Below, one piece after another: positions 8,930-18,375 of a DNA stretch of 64,000 nucleotides (positions are counted from its first letter, which is position 1; each line of letters starts with the position of its first letter). The stretch comes from Pseudoruegeria sp039972875. Its GTDB lineage: Bacteria; Pseudomonadota; Alphaproteobacteria; Rhodobacterales; Rhodobacteraceae. Location: positions 124,001-188,000 of the forward strand of contig JBDWMA010000032.1 of NCBI GenBank assembly GCA_039972875.1, in the 5' to 3' direction. The position numbers were made by a program, and so were the translations under genes. The notes under the pieces are model-generated. The model was given only the letters and a program-made list of their open reading frames with translations, made no database searches and had not been told where the DNA came from.

Positions 8930-9562
8930 CTAGTTTTCGCGCGGCAGTCTCGCAAATATACGCAATGCATGGGCCGGGTCTGTTGCACTAGACGGAAGGA
9001 CATCAGCATAGGCAGCTTGAACAACAGCCGCAATTTCGGGGCGCAGTATAGTTGCACCTGTCTCTGGAAGAACCGCCAACGGTGACTCTTTGCCAAATGC
9101 CGTATCAGACCATAACAACACCGACTGCACCATCTGAGACAGCGACAGCACATCTGCTGGTATTTCCAACATGGCATTGTCCATTCGCAGAAAGACAAAA
9201 CACGCTTGGATTGCACCTTGATCATCGAACCGAAAAATCCGGTATTGGTTGGCATCTGCGGTCTGTAACCTTGCCACCAAACCGCCGAGCTCTGGAATCA
9301 AACGATCAAGGTTCGGCGTTTCAGACAGCTCCTCCCAATCCTGAATAAAGAACACCATTAAGTTGGCACCCAATTCAGGGTCGGTTTCCGCTATACTGTG
9401 CCCCGCCAAAGACACGACGGCCTCAATTGCGCCTTTAATCGTGTTCAGAGTTTCCTCTTGAACACCAAAGATAACCGGCGCAATTGGACGCCCCCAACGC
9501 GCAAAAGCATATTGCCCATCTCGGCGAGTGAACAAGGCTTCGATTTCAGCAGGAGTCATCAT
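8930..9562 (-). CDS. Conserved hypothetical protein, 210 aa
   Basis: I do not recognise this family. The product is acidic and soluble, without signal peptide or membrane helix. It begins MMTPAEIEALFTRRDGQYAF and reads RWGRPIAPVIFG near residue 22-33. The middle (about 60-140) alternates hydrophobic strands with charged loops (NLMVFFIQDWEEL, YRIFRFDDQGAIQACFVFL), suggesting an alpha/beta fold. It follows ruvB after 64 bases on the same strand and may share that transcript. Codon use looks like its neighbours. No function is proposed. Confidence 0.75.
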   Translation of the reverse strand: MMTPAEIEALFTRRDGQYAFARWGRPIAPVIFGVQEETLNTIKGAIEAVVSLAGHSIAETDPELGANLMVFFIQDWEELSETPNLDRLIPELGGLVARLQTADANQYRIFRFDDQGAIQACFVFLRMDNAMLEIPADVLSLSQMVQSVLLWSDTAFGKESPLAVLPETGATILRPEIAAVVQAAYADVLPSSATDPAHALRIFARLPREN

Positions 9563-9626
9563 GGTGGCCTCTTAACGGGATATGGCCGTTGACATAAGAG
9601 CAATGGCCGGGCTGATCAAGCAAGTA

Positions 9627-10655
9627 TCATTTACCGAAAAGGTCGCTTTGACCCGGCGGTTTTGGCGCATCCAATCCCAAATGGTGCCAGCCTTTCTGCG
9701 CCAACATCCGCCCACGCGGTGTTCGCTGAACCAGGCCTTGCTGTAATAAATAGGGTTCAATGACTTCTTCAAGGGCATCGCGGCTTTCCGATAAGGCCGC
9801 CGCCATAGTTTCAATGCCAACAGGGCCCCCGCCATAGTTCTCAGCGATCAGTTTTAAATACCGGCGATCAGCGCCATCAAGCCCCAGATGATCCACACCC
9901 AAACGGCGCAAGGAACTATCGGCAATGTCCTGAGTTACTTTTCCATCCCCCTCAACCACCGCAAAATCAACAACACGCCGCAACAAACGCCCCGCAATAC
10001 GTGGTGTGCCACGTGCGCGTCGGGCAATTTCAAGCGCACCTTCGGGGGTTGCCGGGGCGCCAAGCAGACGGGCCGAACGAGTCACGATCTCATTTAGCTC
10101 TGGAACCGTATAAAACTGAAGCCGCGTCGGAATGCCAAACCGGTCCCGCAACGGTGTTGTCAAAAGCCCCATCCGTGTGGTTGCCCCAACAAGGGTAAAG
10201 GGTTGTAATTCGATGCGAACCGTTCTGGCGGCTGGTCCCTCTCCGATCACAAGGTCCAGTTCAAAATCCTCCATCGCAGGATAAAGGACTTCTTCTACTG
10301 CAGGATTCAGGCGATGGATTTCATCAATAAATAAAACATCCCGCGCCTCAAGATTGGTCAAAATTGCAGCAAGATCACCGGCTTTTGCCAATACGGGTCC
10401 ACTGGTCATCCGAAAGCTGACACCCAACTCCCGCGCCATTATTTGCGCCAACGTCGTTTTTCCAAGCCCCGGAGGCCCATAGAACAACGCGTGGTCCATC
10501 GCTTCCCCCCGACGCTTTGCACTTTCGATGAACACCTTCAAGTTTGCGCGGACTTCGGCTTGACCAATAAATTCGTCCAAAACCTGTGGGCGCAGGGCTT
10601 TGTCGACATCACCGGGCTGTGGCTCGGGGCGGAGATCTGGATCTGGTTCGCTCAT
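9627..10655 (-). CDS. ruvB: Holliday junction branch-migration helicase RuvB
   Basis: RuvB is the AAA+ motor that drives branch migration of Holliday junctions together with RuvA. Walker A GPPGLGKT is at 60-67, Walker B/DEIH at 111-114, followed by the sensor region and a C-terminal winged helix (RTPRGRMLAQKGWHHLG). At 342 aa it is full length. It lies three bases after ruvA in a ruvC-ruvA-ruvB operon on the minus strand. Confidence 0.98.
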   Translation of the reverse strand: MSEPDPDLRPEPQPGDVDKALRPQVLDEFIGQAEVRANLKVFIESAKRRGEAMDHALFYGPPGLGKTTLAQIMARELGVSFRMTSGPVLAKAGDLAAILTNLEARDVLFIDEIHRLNPAVEEVLYPAMEDFELDLVIGEGPAARTVRIELQPFTLVGATTRMGLLTTPLRDRFGIPTRLQFYTVPELNEIVTRSARLLGAPATPEGALEIARRARGTPRIAGRLLRRVVDFAVVEGDGKVTQDIADSSLRRLGVDHLGLDGADRRYLKLIAENYGGGPVGIETMAAALSESRDALEEVIEPYLLQQGLVQRTPRGRMLAQKGWHHLGLDAPKPPGQSDLFGK

Positions 10656-10658
10656 TGA

Positions 10659-11336
10659 TTACCCCTTCGGAGCCAGATGACGCAGGGCAGCACGGATCAA
10701 CGCCTGCGTGCCGGCCTCCGGATCTTGACCTGCAACCTCTGCCACAGCCATGGCCGCTTCTGATGGTGCATACCCAAGGTTGGTGAGAGCAGAAAGCGCA
10801 TCGGACTGAGCAGCTGCAGACATGTTCGGTCCCGTTGCAGGCGCTGGCGGCGCAGGTTCTATCACCTCAACCACCTCATCCGTGGCATTGCTCACCTCAA
10901 GGCTGGCATTTAACGTGCCCCCCATTGCCATGACGGCTGGCGCTTTGTCTTTTAACTCAATGATCACACGTTGCGCAGTCTTTGGACCAATCCCTTTGGC
11001 AGCTTTCACCGCATTCATGTCACCCAATGCAATCGCCCGAGACACCCCCTCAGCTCCTAATGTGCCAAGGATCGCCATCGACGCCTTTGCCCCAATGCCC
11101 TGAACACTCATGAGCAAACGGTGCCATTCTTTTTCCAACAAAGATGTAAAACCAAAAAGCTGTAGCAGGTCTTCCCTGACTAACAGCTCTGTATAAAGAG
11201 CAACCACCTCCCCAACTGCGGGAAGATGCGCCATGGTCCGATCTGAAATATAGACAATATAGCCGATCCCACGCACGTCGATCAGAACATGATCCGCAGC
11301 CTTGTATTCAACACGTCCTGAAATCTTACCAATCAT
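10659..11336 (-). CDS. ruvA: Holliday junction branch-migration protein RuvA
   Basis: RuvA binds four-way junctions and loads RuvB. The canonical N-terminus MIGKISGRVEY starts at an ATG at 11336 that overlaps the ruvC stop (ATGA). The in-frame extension to 11396 lies inside ruvC and is rejected. Domain I OB fold (1-62), the helix-hairpin-helix region (about 70-140, VQGIGAKASMAILG and AKGIGPKTAQRVI) and the C-terminal RuvB-binding UBA-like domain (about 175-225) are all visible. The Ala/Pro-rich linker between them is rather long, giving 225 aa against about 203 in E. coli. Confidence 0.97.
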   Translation of the reverse strand: MIGKISGRVEYKAADHVLIDVRGIGYIVYISDRTMAHLPAVGEVVALYTELLVREDLLQLFGFTSLLEKEWHRLLMSVQGIGAKASMAILGTLGAEGVSRAIALGDMNAVKAAKGIGPKTAQRVIIELKDKAPAVMAMGGTLNASLEVSNATDEVVEVIEPAPPAPATGPNMSAAAQSDALSALTNLGYAPSEAAMAVAEVAGQDPEAGTQALIRAALRHLAPKG

Positions 11337-11836
11337 ACCCCAGCCTTCCGTAGTGCTTTTTGTCTGCTGCCTGTCTGCGCATGAAACGCATGGCAAATAG
11401 CAATCGCCAAGGCATCCGCCGCATCGGGCCCATTGATCAACGCGCCGGGCAGCTGAAGCTTCACCATATGCAGGACCTGCTCTTTCGCAGCATGACCCAC
11501 CCCCACGACGGTCTTCTTCACGGCGTTGGGCGCATACTCCCCCACCGACAAACCCGCCTGCGCCGGAACTAACAACGCGATACCACGCGCCTGCCCCAGT
11601 TTAAGCGTTCCAACCGCATCCTTATTCACAAAGGTTTGCTCTACAGCAGAAGTATCAGGTTGAAACCGCGCCACCACATCGGTCAATTCGACATGCAATT
11701 GCAGCAACCGAACCGCCAAATCGCCGGGCGTAGAGTGAATCACCCCATTCGCAACGTGACTGAGTCGCGGCCCATCGACGTCAATAACGCCCCAACCGAG
11801 GTTTCGAAGGCCCGGATCAATCCCGATTACACGCAT
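11333..11836 (-). CDS. ruvC: Crossover junction endonuclease RuvC
   Basis: RuvC resolves Holliday junctions by symmetrical cleavage. The four catalytic acids are present: Asp7 (IGIDPG), Glu66 (AVEQTF), Asp138 and Asp141 (GPDAADALA). At 167 aa it is full length. It is the first gene of ruvCAB. YebC, which often precedes it in other bacteria, is absent; upstream there is instead a 334-base AT-rich region leading to a divergent DUF1127 gene. Confidence 0.98.
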   Translation of the reverse strand: MRVIGIDPGLRNLGWGVIDVDGPRLSHVANGVIHSTPGDLAVRLLQLHVELTDVVARFQPDTSAVEQTFVNKDAVGTLKLGQARGIALLVPAQAGLSVGEYAPNAVKKTVVGVGHAAKEQVLHMVKLQLPGALINGPDAADALAIAICHAFHAQTGSRQKALRKAGV

Positions 11837-12170
11837 TTTTAACTGCTCTTTTTATGTTTTTTTACGAAGTAGCACGAAACGCGAACATTTGCTAGGCGTT
11901 CCGTCTTATCGGTTTTTTTGAAACCCAAGATAATAAACCGATTGGAACAATCAAAAACGACATTTCTCATTGGTAAAAAAGTCAAAAAGCGACAAACATT
12001 TGAACGACTTTATTCCTTTTCTTTAAAGAGTTTTTAGCCATATTTTGGCATGCAAAAATCACATAACAGCCATGCGATTTTCCATCTTGCTGCACATCTA
12101 CCTTAGGCCTAGATGACGTTCATCAAACGCACAAAAATGCATCAACTTAACACAAAAAGAGGACGACCCA
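11837..12170. other. AT-rich divergent intergenic region between ruvC and DUF1127 gene
   Basis: No open frame of substance or RNA gene is seen in these 334 bases. Composition is clearly more A+T-rich than the flanks, with several T and A runs. It should hold the ruvCAB promoter (leftward) and the DUF1127 promoter (rightward). It includes the inverted repeat listed at 11908-11942 and ends in AGAGGA, the ribosome-binding site of the DUF1127 gene. Confidence 0.7.
11908..11942. repeat. Inverted repeat ATCGGTTT / AAACCGAT
   Basis: Perfect 8-base arms (11908-11915 and 11935-11942) are separated by 19 bases in the ruvC/DUF1127 divergent region. It could be an operator or a weak hairpin followed by no clear T-run. 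No regulator is assigned. Confidence 0.4.
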
Positions 12171-12359
12171 ATGGCAGCTTTTGAAACAACTCACCCAGTA
12201 AACGGCACTGACTTTGGCGCTCGTTTTGGCTCTTTGCTCGCATCTGTAGTAGACTGGAACGACAAGCGCGTGACCCGCAATGCTCTGAGCAAACTCACCA
12301 ACCGTGAACTGGATGACATCGGCCTAACCCGTGGCGACATCGAAGGCATTAAAGCCTGA
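12171..12359 (+). CDS. DUF1127 (YjiS-like) small protein
   Basis: A 62-aa protein with the DUF1127 signature: a C-terminal helix pair reading LSKLTNRELDDIGLTRGDIEGI, where 'L..L...EL.DIG..R.DI' is the family pattern. DUF1127 proteins are abundant in alphaproteobacteria. Some bind RNA or act in phosphate and stress physiology; no function can be assigned to this one from sequence. AGAGGA lies ten bases upstream of the ATG, and a strong terminator follows directly, so it is a monocistronic unit that is probably highly expressed. Confidence 0.9.
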   Translation: MAAFETTHPVNGTDFGARFGSLLASVVDWNDKRVTRNALSKLTNRELDDIGLTRGDIEGIKA

Positions 12360-12386
12360 GTTCACGCTCTTTCATAAGTAACAACA

Positions 12387-12424
12387 AAAAATGCCCTGTC
12401 AGCTTTCGCTGGCAGGGCATTTTC
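12387..12424 (+). terminator. Rho-independent terminator of the DUF1127 gene
   Basis: An A-run leads into ATGCCCTGTCAGC, loop TTTC, then GCTGGCAGGGCAT and TTTTC. The 13-base stem has a single mismatch. A-run and T-run on both sides make it bidirectional, so it may also end the minus-strand gene at 12459. Confidence 0.9.
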
Positions 12425-12458
12425 TATTGAACAGTTTCACTGGTTACAAAAATTTGAC

Positions 12459-12815
12459 CTATTTTGGTAAGACGTATTTGATTTGTTCCGCGGTCCAAAG
12501 CGTCACAGGATCAGCCGTCATCATGAATGCCCCAATTTGCTCAATCGAAGTTCCGGCCTCAAGCTTGGCAAGACGCTGATTATACGTCGCCCCCCCCAGC
12601 TGGGCATAGAGGAACCCTTTGAACAAAAAGACCCCTACAGCCAAGATCAGCAACCCTTTGGCCGGAAATCCGCCATCGTGCCGCTGCCGACGTGGTGTCG
12701 CAACAATCAATCCATCATGGTTTACAGTATGCACATAGCCCCGCGACAGCTTGTTATGGCGCCGCGAAACACGTCGTAAACGTTTGTCAAAGTTCTGCAG
12801 ATTGGCACTCGCCAT
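12459..12815 (-). CDS. Conserved small membrane protein, 118 aa, unknown
   Basis: I do not recognise a named family. The start at 12815 (MASANLQNFDKRL) is chosen because GGAGG lies seven bases upstream; the frame itself continues to 12881. The basic N-terminal half (about 1-50, rich in Arg/His/Lys) is followed by one hydrophobic helix (about 53-70, GLLILAVGVFLFKGFLYAQL) and a C-terminal part predicted to lie across the membrane (QRLAKLEAGTSIEQIGAFMM). The topology suggests a cytoplasmic basic domain and a short periplasmic tail. It lies next to prmA on the same strand. Confidence 0.7.
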   Translation of the reverse strand: MASANLQNFDKRLRRVSRRHNKLSRGYVHTVNHDGLIVATPRRQRHDGGFPAKGLLILAVGVFLFKGFLYAQLGGATYNQRLAKLEAGTSIEQIGAFMMTADPVTLWTAEQIKYVLPK

Positions 12816-12918
12816 AGCAGCCTCCAAAAGTCGGCCCCCACCGACAATTACAAAATACGACCCCAATTGAGACAAAAACAAGGCAACTAAGGCAAAATTT
12901 AGATAAATTCGGTTAGAA

Positions 12919-13791
12919 TTATGGTTTTCGCTGCATCGTTAGCGTCGACCAGTCAACAATCTGCTCGTGATGAATAAGATTGAACCCATTCTGAGAATAA
13001 ACCCCAATCACCTCTTCGGCCTGTTCATTGAGTAATCCAGAAAGAATCACATAGCCATCTTGTTGAACATGCGCAGCCATATCCGGCGCGAGACCGATTA
13101 ATGGCCCTTTAAGGATGTTGGCAAATACCAGATCAAAGGGGGCAGCCTCAGCCAATACGGGCGCATCAAAGCCCGCAGCCTCTACGCATTTTACCCGCCC
13201 GGTCAAATTATTTGAGGCCACATTGGCCTCAGCAACGTCCACCGCGACCATATCAATGTCGCTCGCCAGAACATTATCGGGCCAGATTTTGGCAGCAGCC
13301 ATCCCAAGGACAGCCGTGCCGCAACCGATGTCAGCTACGTTTGCCCCGACGAACCCATAATTGGCCAAACGATCCAAAGCCCGCAAACAGCCAAGCGTCG
13401 TGCCGTGATGCCCTGTCCCAAACGCCATTGCGGCCTCTATCAGCAATCCAACGGAGTCAGACGGCAAGCGATCTGCGTCATGGGAACCATAAACAAAAAA
13501 GCGCCCAGCCTCGACTGGGGCCAATTCGCGCTTAACTTTCGCCACCCAGTCTGTTTCAGGGAGTTCGGACACAACGAAAGGTTTCGCCCCAAAGGCAGTG
13601 GTGAGCAATTCCAGCCCAGCCAAGTCTGGCGCAGCTTCAAAATAGCCCCCAACTTCCCAAAGACCGGAATCGTCCTCAACTTCAAACACGCCAACACCGG
13701 TGGGTTCTGGAAACAGACGTTCCATCGCATCGCCAAGTTGGGTAGCGGCATCTTTGCCAGTCAGAGTTGTCAGTGCTGTAAACGTGGGCAT
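12919..13791 (-). CDS. prmA: Ribosomal protein L11 methyltransferase PrmA
   Basis: PrmA trimethylates ribosomal protein L11 using S-adenosylmethionine. The SAM-binding motif VADIGCGTAVLGMAAAK, the preceding AFGTGHHGTT and the active-site NILKGPL are present. With the ATG at 13791 (MPTFTALTTL) it is 290 aa, normal for the family; the upstream extension to 13848 is not conserved in style. It is followed on the same strand by the small membrane protein at 12459. Confidence 0.93.
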   Translation of the reverse strand: MPTFTALTTLTGKDAATQLGDAMERLFPEPTGVGVFEVEDDSGLWEVGGYFEAAPDLAGLELLTTAFGAKPFVVSELPETDWVAKVKRELAPVEAGRFFVYGSHDADRLPSDSVGLLIEAAMAFGTGHHGTTLGCLRALDRLANYGFVGANVADIGCGTAVLGMAAAKIWPDNVLASDIDMVAVDVAEANVASNNLTGRVKCVEAAGFDAPVLAEAAPFDLVFANILKGPLIGLAPDMAAHVQQDGYVILSGLLNEQAEEVIGVYSQNGFNLIHHEQIVDWSTLTMQRKP

Positions 13792-13927
13792 GATAGGTTC
13801 TTTCAAAACAGGTAAAGGGCGCTTAGCCCTCAGGACGGAATTCGTCAAGTTTGCGCAACGTGCCTTGACCTACAAAGCCAACAACAACGCTCAGATCAAA
13901 CGCCAGTTTAAACCGCCCCAGAACCCG

Positions 13928-15157
13928 CTATTCAGCAGGCGCGCCAGCAAACACACAAAGCTTGGTTTCGTATCCCGGCTCCGGATGACGGGGAATAAGC
14001 AGCGCAAGACAAAACGATCCTACAGAAACCCCAGCGGCAAATAGAAATACCAATGCCGGAGAGATCAGCCACAACAACCCCAGAAGCACGGGCAAAAATA
14101 CCGCCGCAATATGATTGATGGTAAAGGCAACTGCTGCTGTCGGAGCAATATCCTGTGGGTCAGCGATTTTCTGAAAGTAGGTCTTTAGCGCAAGGGCCAA
14201 TCCAAACAAAAGATGATCAACAACATAAAGGCTCGCCGCCAGAACAACGCCCCAGCTAAAAAAGTAAATCCCACCATAGGCGAGAAACACAATGGTCAGA
14301 CCTGCATATTCGAACAATAATGCCCGGCGTTCCCCGAATAGCCCCACCAATTTACCCATCATAGGCGCAAAGATCATATTGGCGATCAAGTTAATCAAAA
14401 ACAGGCTTGTGACTTCATGAACTTCAAAGCCGAATTTCTCGACCATCATGAACCCCGCAAAAACCACAAAGATCTGCCGCCGCGCCCCGGCAAAAAACTG
14501 CAGCGCATAATAGAGCCAATATCTTTTGCGCAGCACCAGTTCTCTGCGCTGTGGCGTTGGGGTTTCAAATTGTGGAAAAGCCAGCAGACAATATAAAGCA
14601 ATTGCAGCCGTTATCCCCCCCGTAACCATAAAGACAATGTTGTAGCTCAGATCCAATGCCGTCCAGAACACCACAATAATGAGATACACAATAAGCGTCG
14701 TCGCAGACCCCACCGCGGACAACCATCCTAATGTTTGCGGGGCTTTTGCTTTTTCAATCCATTGCAACTGCAGTGATTGATTGACCGTTTCATAATAATG
14801 AAACCCGATTGAGCTAATCATCGTAATCGTCAGAATACCGTATAGACTAGGAAACCAAGCGGTCACAGCCGTGGCACAGCCCAGCATGATCAAAGACACC
14901 ATACCCAAAACTTGTTCTCGAATGATCAGCAAAAGAGCGATCACACCGACGGCCAAAAAGCCGGGAATTTCCCGAACCGAGTGCAACAGGCCGATATCCG
15001 CACCATCAAAATTGGCAACATCAATGACAAAGTTATTCAACAAGGCAAGCCAAGTCGAAAATGCAATCGGCATCGCTGCCGCAATCAAAATCAACAACGC
15101 AATGGGGCGTTTGTTAAGCGGAAGCGCACCTGAGTCTGCGAGCATTACAGTTTTCAT
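13928..15157 (-). CDS. Major facilitator superfamily transporter
   Basis: A protein of about 409 aa with twelve predicted membrane helices. The first is about 17-38 (ALLILIAAAMPIAFSTWLALL), and the N- and C-terminal halves are separated by a charged loop near 200-215 (PTPQRRELVLRKRY). Motifs such as LHSVREIPGFLAV and GKLVGLFGERRALL fit a symporter of the MFS fold. Substrate cannot be read from sequence. The start at 15157 (MKTVMLADSG) is preferred over the longer frame to 15205; an ATG four codons later is also possible. It lies between prmA and priA, both on the minus strand. Confidence 0.8.
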   Translation of the reverse strand: MKTVMLADSGALPLNKRPIALLILIAAAMPIAFSTWLALLNNFVIDVANFDGADIGLLHSVREIPGFLAVGVIALLLIIREQVLGMVSLIMLGCATAVTAWFPSLYGILTITMISSIGFHYYETVNQSLQLQWIEKAKAPQTLGWLSAVGSATTLIVYLIIVVFWTALDLSYNIVFMVTGGITAAIALYCLLAFPQFETPTPQRRELVLRKRYWLYYALQFFAGARRQIFVVFAGFMMVEKFGFEVHEVTSLFLINLIANMIFAPMMGKLVGLFGERRALLFEYAGLTIVFLAYGGIYFFSWGVVLAASLYVVDHLLFGLALALKTYFQKIADPQDIAPTAAVAFTINHIAAVFLPVLLGLLWLISPALVFLFAAGVSVGSFCLALLIPRHPEPGYETKLCVFAGAPAE

Positions 15158-15274
15158 AAGAAACGGGTTACGCCTCTTAACCGCACATGAAAAGCGCAAT
15201 CGCAATGCGACGAGCTATGTTGCCTATCTTGCAGGTCAAACGTTCCTGCGAGAAGTCGTCAAACCACGCTTTCC

Positions 15275-17473
15275 TCAGAAAAAATTCTGAGGATCAATAT
15301 CGATGGTAAGACGCAAGTTGTTGGGCGTTTTAAACTGTCCGACCCAGTCGGTCAGCGCCTGTTGTAGGGCGGCGCCTTTTTCGGCTTTGACCAATAGCCT
15401 GACACGATGTCGCCCCCGAATGCGGGCAATGGGTGCGGGTGCAGGACCATAAACTTGCGCGCCGATCTTGCGCAGAGGGCTATCATTACGAGCCAACACT
15501 TGTCCAAAATCAAACACGGCTTGAACATCGGGGGCGGACAAAACAATCCCGGCCATCCGCCCATAGGGTGGCACACCTGCTGCCTCTCGTTCTCGTGCTT
15601 CGGTTTGCCAAAACCCTTCTTCGTCACCCGACACAATAGCGCGTATAACAGGATGTTCCGGTTGATAGGTCTGCAACAAAGCCACACCTTTGCGCTCAGA
15701 ACGCCCTGCCCGACCCGCCACCTGCCGCATCAACTGAAACGTTCGTTCAGCAGCGCGCAGGTCAGACCCCTGCAGCCCAAGGTCGGCGTCAATCACCCCA
15801 ACCAGAGTCAAAAACGGAAAGTTATGCCCTTTGGCCACAAGCTGTGTGCCGATGATGATATCGGCCTCACCCGCTGCGATTTTACCAATTTGTTCTTTCA
15901 AAGCACGCGCTGAGCCAAATAGATCTGATGACAAAACCGCCACGCGGGCCTCAGGAAAGGTTTCTGACGTTTCCTCAGCAAGGCGTTCCACACCAGGGCC
16001 AACTGGTGCAAGCCGGCCTTCAACTCCGCAGCTGGGGCAGGCGTCTGGCATGGGTTTGGTTTCCCCACATTGGTGGCAAACCAAACGTTTTAAAAACCGG
16101 TGCTCGACCATTCGGGCGTCACAATGATCACAACTAATCTGATGCCCGCAAGCCCGACATATGGTCACCGGCGCATACCCACGGCGATTGATAAACAGGA
16201 GCGATTGCTCCCCCCTTTCCATCCGCGCCAGAACTTCTGCCTTGAGCGGATCAGAAATCCAACGAGCACCTGGCAACTTTTCAGGGCGCATATCCAGCGC
16301 TCGCATCTCCGGCAGCTCTGCTGACCCATATCGAGATATCAAATCAATGCGTCGGTACTTTCCAGCTTCGGCATTGGCCCAACTTTCAAGCGAAGGGGTC
16401 GCGGAGGCCAAAACAACCTGTGCAGAACAAAGGGACGCCCGAAGTACCGCCATATCCCGCGCCGAATACAACACACCGTCCTCTTGTTTATACGAGGTGT
16501 CATGTTCTTCATCAACGACGATCAAGCCAAGATCTCGAAAAGGCAAATACAAGGATGAACGGGCACCAACGATCAACGATGCCCCCCCCTCTGCCACCAT
16601 GCGCCAGCACCGTCGACGTTCGGTCAACGTCACGCCCGAATGCCATTCCGCAGCGCGACCGCCAAATCGACGTTCCACACGATCTAGAAATTCTGCGGTT
16701 AGTGCGATTTCAGGTAATAGAACAAGTGCTTGCCGTCCGGCACTAATGCAGGCTGCAACGGCCTCAAGGTAGACTTCTGTCTTACCCGATCCGGTTACCC
16801 CTTTCAAAAGTGAGGTGCCATAGCTGCCGCTTTCAATTCCCGATATCAAGATATGTGCGGCGTCTGATTGTTCTTCCGACAGATTAACCTTGCCGAAACC
16901 CGGATCCAAATTGGGATACGGAAGATCCCGCGGAGAATGCTCCTCTCGGACAACACCCTGTTTGACCAACCCTTTGACAACTGAACTGCTGACGCCTGCC
17001 ATTTCAGCCAGCTCTTTGAGGGTGAACGCAAGGCCGCCGTACTCCTGAAGGGTATCGAGTACGCGGCGACGAGCCTCTGTTTGACGATCTGGCTCCCCCT
17101 GTCCCAATCGATAAATTTTCCGCATCGAGGGCGGATCACCTAGTCCGGGTGAACGGGTGGCAAGGCGCAACATTTGCGACAGCGGCGTAATAGTATAGCC
17201 AGCTACTTTTTGCAAAAACGCCCGCATTTCAAATGCCATTGGCGGTACATCCAAAACTCGCGAGACAGCGCGCGCTTTAGAAAGGTCAAACCCGCCTAAA
17301 CCTGGGCCCCAAACGACCCCAATCACTTTGCGTGGCCCAAGAGGCACCTCGACAAAAGATCCTAGAAAACAACCCCCTGCAGGAGATTTATAATCCAAAG
17401 GTCGGTCCAAAGGCTGGGTGGTCAGAACAGCAACTAATGTGCCTTCATCAAAATAACTCTGGTCCTGATCCAA
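15275..17473 (-). CDS. priA: Primosomal replication-restart helicase PriA
   Basis: PriA recognises stalled forks and starts replication restart with its 3'-5' helicase. Seen in order are an N-terminal DNA-binding domain (TLVAVLTTQPLDRPLDY), Walker A GVTGSGKT, and the DEEH box (VVDEEHDTSYK). A zinc-binding cysteine array (CRACG, CDHCD, CHQCG, CPSCG) and the helicase C-terminal motifs (GTQLVAKGHNF, QVAGRAGR) follow. I place the start at a TTG at 17473, because AAGAGG lies eight bases upstream and 732 aa fits the family; the open frame reaches 17524. Confidence 0.95.
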   Translation of the reverse strand: MDQDQSYFDEGTLVAVLTTQPLDRPLDYKSPAGGCFLGSFVEVPLGPRKVIGVVWGPGLGGFDLSKARAVSRVLDVPPMAFEMRAFLQKVAGYTITPLSQMLRLATRSPGLGDPPSMRKIYRLGQGEPDRQTEARRRVLDTLQEYGGLAFTLKELAEMAGVSSSVVKGLVKQGVVREEHSPRDLPYPNLDPGFGKVNLSEEQSDAAHILISGIESGSYGTSLLKGVTGSGKTEVYLEAVAACISAGRQALVLLPEIALTAEFLDRVERRFGGRAAEWHSGVTLTERRRCWRMVAEGGASLIVGARSSLYLPFRDLGLIVVDEEHDTSYKQEDGVLYSARDMAVLRASLCSAQVVLASATPSLESWANAEAGKYRRIDLISRYGSAELPEMRALDMRPEKLPGARWISDPLKAEVLARMERGEQSLLFINRRGYAPVTICRACGHQISCDHCDARMVEHRFLKRLVCHQCGETKPMPDACPSCGVEGRLAPVGPGVERLAEETSETFPEARVAVLSSDLFGSARALKEQIGKIAAGEADIIIGTQLVAKGHNFPFLTLVGVIDADLGLQGSDLRAAERTFQLMRQVAGRAGRSERKGVALLQTYQPEHPVIRAIVSGDEEGFWQTEAREREAAGVPPYGRMAGIVLSAPDVQAVFDFGQVLARNDSPLRKIGAQVYGPAPAPIARIRGRHRVRLLVKAEKGAALQQALTDWVGQFKTPNNLRLTIDIDPQNFF

Positions 17474-17667
17474 TGAATCGCCTCTTTGGGTGCACTGTTC
17501 TGATGCAGGATATCGCTGCCCCAAGCAAAGGCCAAGCGGTCAATCTTACCGAGTTTAGGCGACGCATCAGAGAGACACACGATCAAAGAACTTTGGATGT
17601 TATGCGTTTTTTCTCAGCATTCCTTGAAAACACATGTATAAAAGCAAAAAATAAGCAGAGGCCCTGC

Positions 17668-18375
17668 ATGTCGAGCACAGCAAAAATAACTCATGCCCTG
17701 CGTGAGCAAATTATTTCAGACCCTGAGGTCATCCTTGAAGATCAGGATGTTATGCGCGCCCTTGTGGCGGCCAATGAAAAGGCACTTGGGGGGAATATCG
17801 TCGATCTTCGCGGTATCGCGATGGAACGGCTTGAGGCCCGTCTTGACCGGCTCGAAGATACGCACAGATCTGTCATTGCCGCCGCTTATGAAAATTTGGC
17901 GGGCACCAATCAGGTTCATCGTGCCATTCTTCGCATGTTGGACCCTTTTGAGTTCGAACAGTTCCTCAAAGATTTGGATGCCGATGTTGCAGAGATTTTG
18001 CGCGTTGATTGCATTCGGCTTGTACTGGAAACGGCACAAACGAACGACGACCCCGTGGTCCAACGGCTTGGCGACGTATTGAGCGTAGCCGAACCCGGCT
18101 ACGTCGACAGCTATCTCACCTCTGGCCGCGATGTTCCGGTGCGTCAAGTTACACTCCGTCAAGTGATACCCGATGATCAGCAAATCTATGGCGAAGCGAT
18201 GGACTGGATCCGATCTGAAGCCTGCATCAGACTTGATTTTGGCGAAGGTCGTCTGCCCGGTATGTTGGTGTTTGGTGCCGAGGATCCGCATCAGTTTAAA
18301 CCCAATCAAGGCACAGACCTGCTGGCGTTTTTCGGAGGTGTTTTTGAACGGGCCATGCGTCGCTGGCTGTCATGA
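17668..18375 (+). CDS. DUF484 family protein
   Basis: A 235-aa member of the DUF484 family, distantly GAF-like, which often sits directly before xerC (yigA in E. coli). An N-terminal helical region (ALREQIISDPEVILEDQDVMRAL) with the coiled coil MERLEARLDRLEDTH leads to an alpha/beta domain. The start at 17668 (MSSTAKITHAL) lies downstream of the priA start region; the longer frame to 17332 would overlap priA and is rejected. The stop overlaps the xerC ATG (ATGA), so the two are translationally coupled. Biochemical function of the family is unknown. Confidence 0.88.
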   Translation: MSSTAKITHALREQIISDPEVILEDQDVMRALVAANEKALGGNIVDLRGIAMERLEARLDRLEDTHRSVIAAAYENLAGTNQVHRAILRMLDPFEFEQFLKDLDADVAEILRVDCIRLVLETAQTNDDPVVQRLGDVLSVAEPGYVDSYLTSGRDVPVRQVTLRQVIPDDQQIYGEAMDWIRSEACIRLDFGEGRLPGMLVFGAEDPHQFKPNQGTDLLAFFGGVFERAMRRWLS

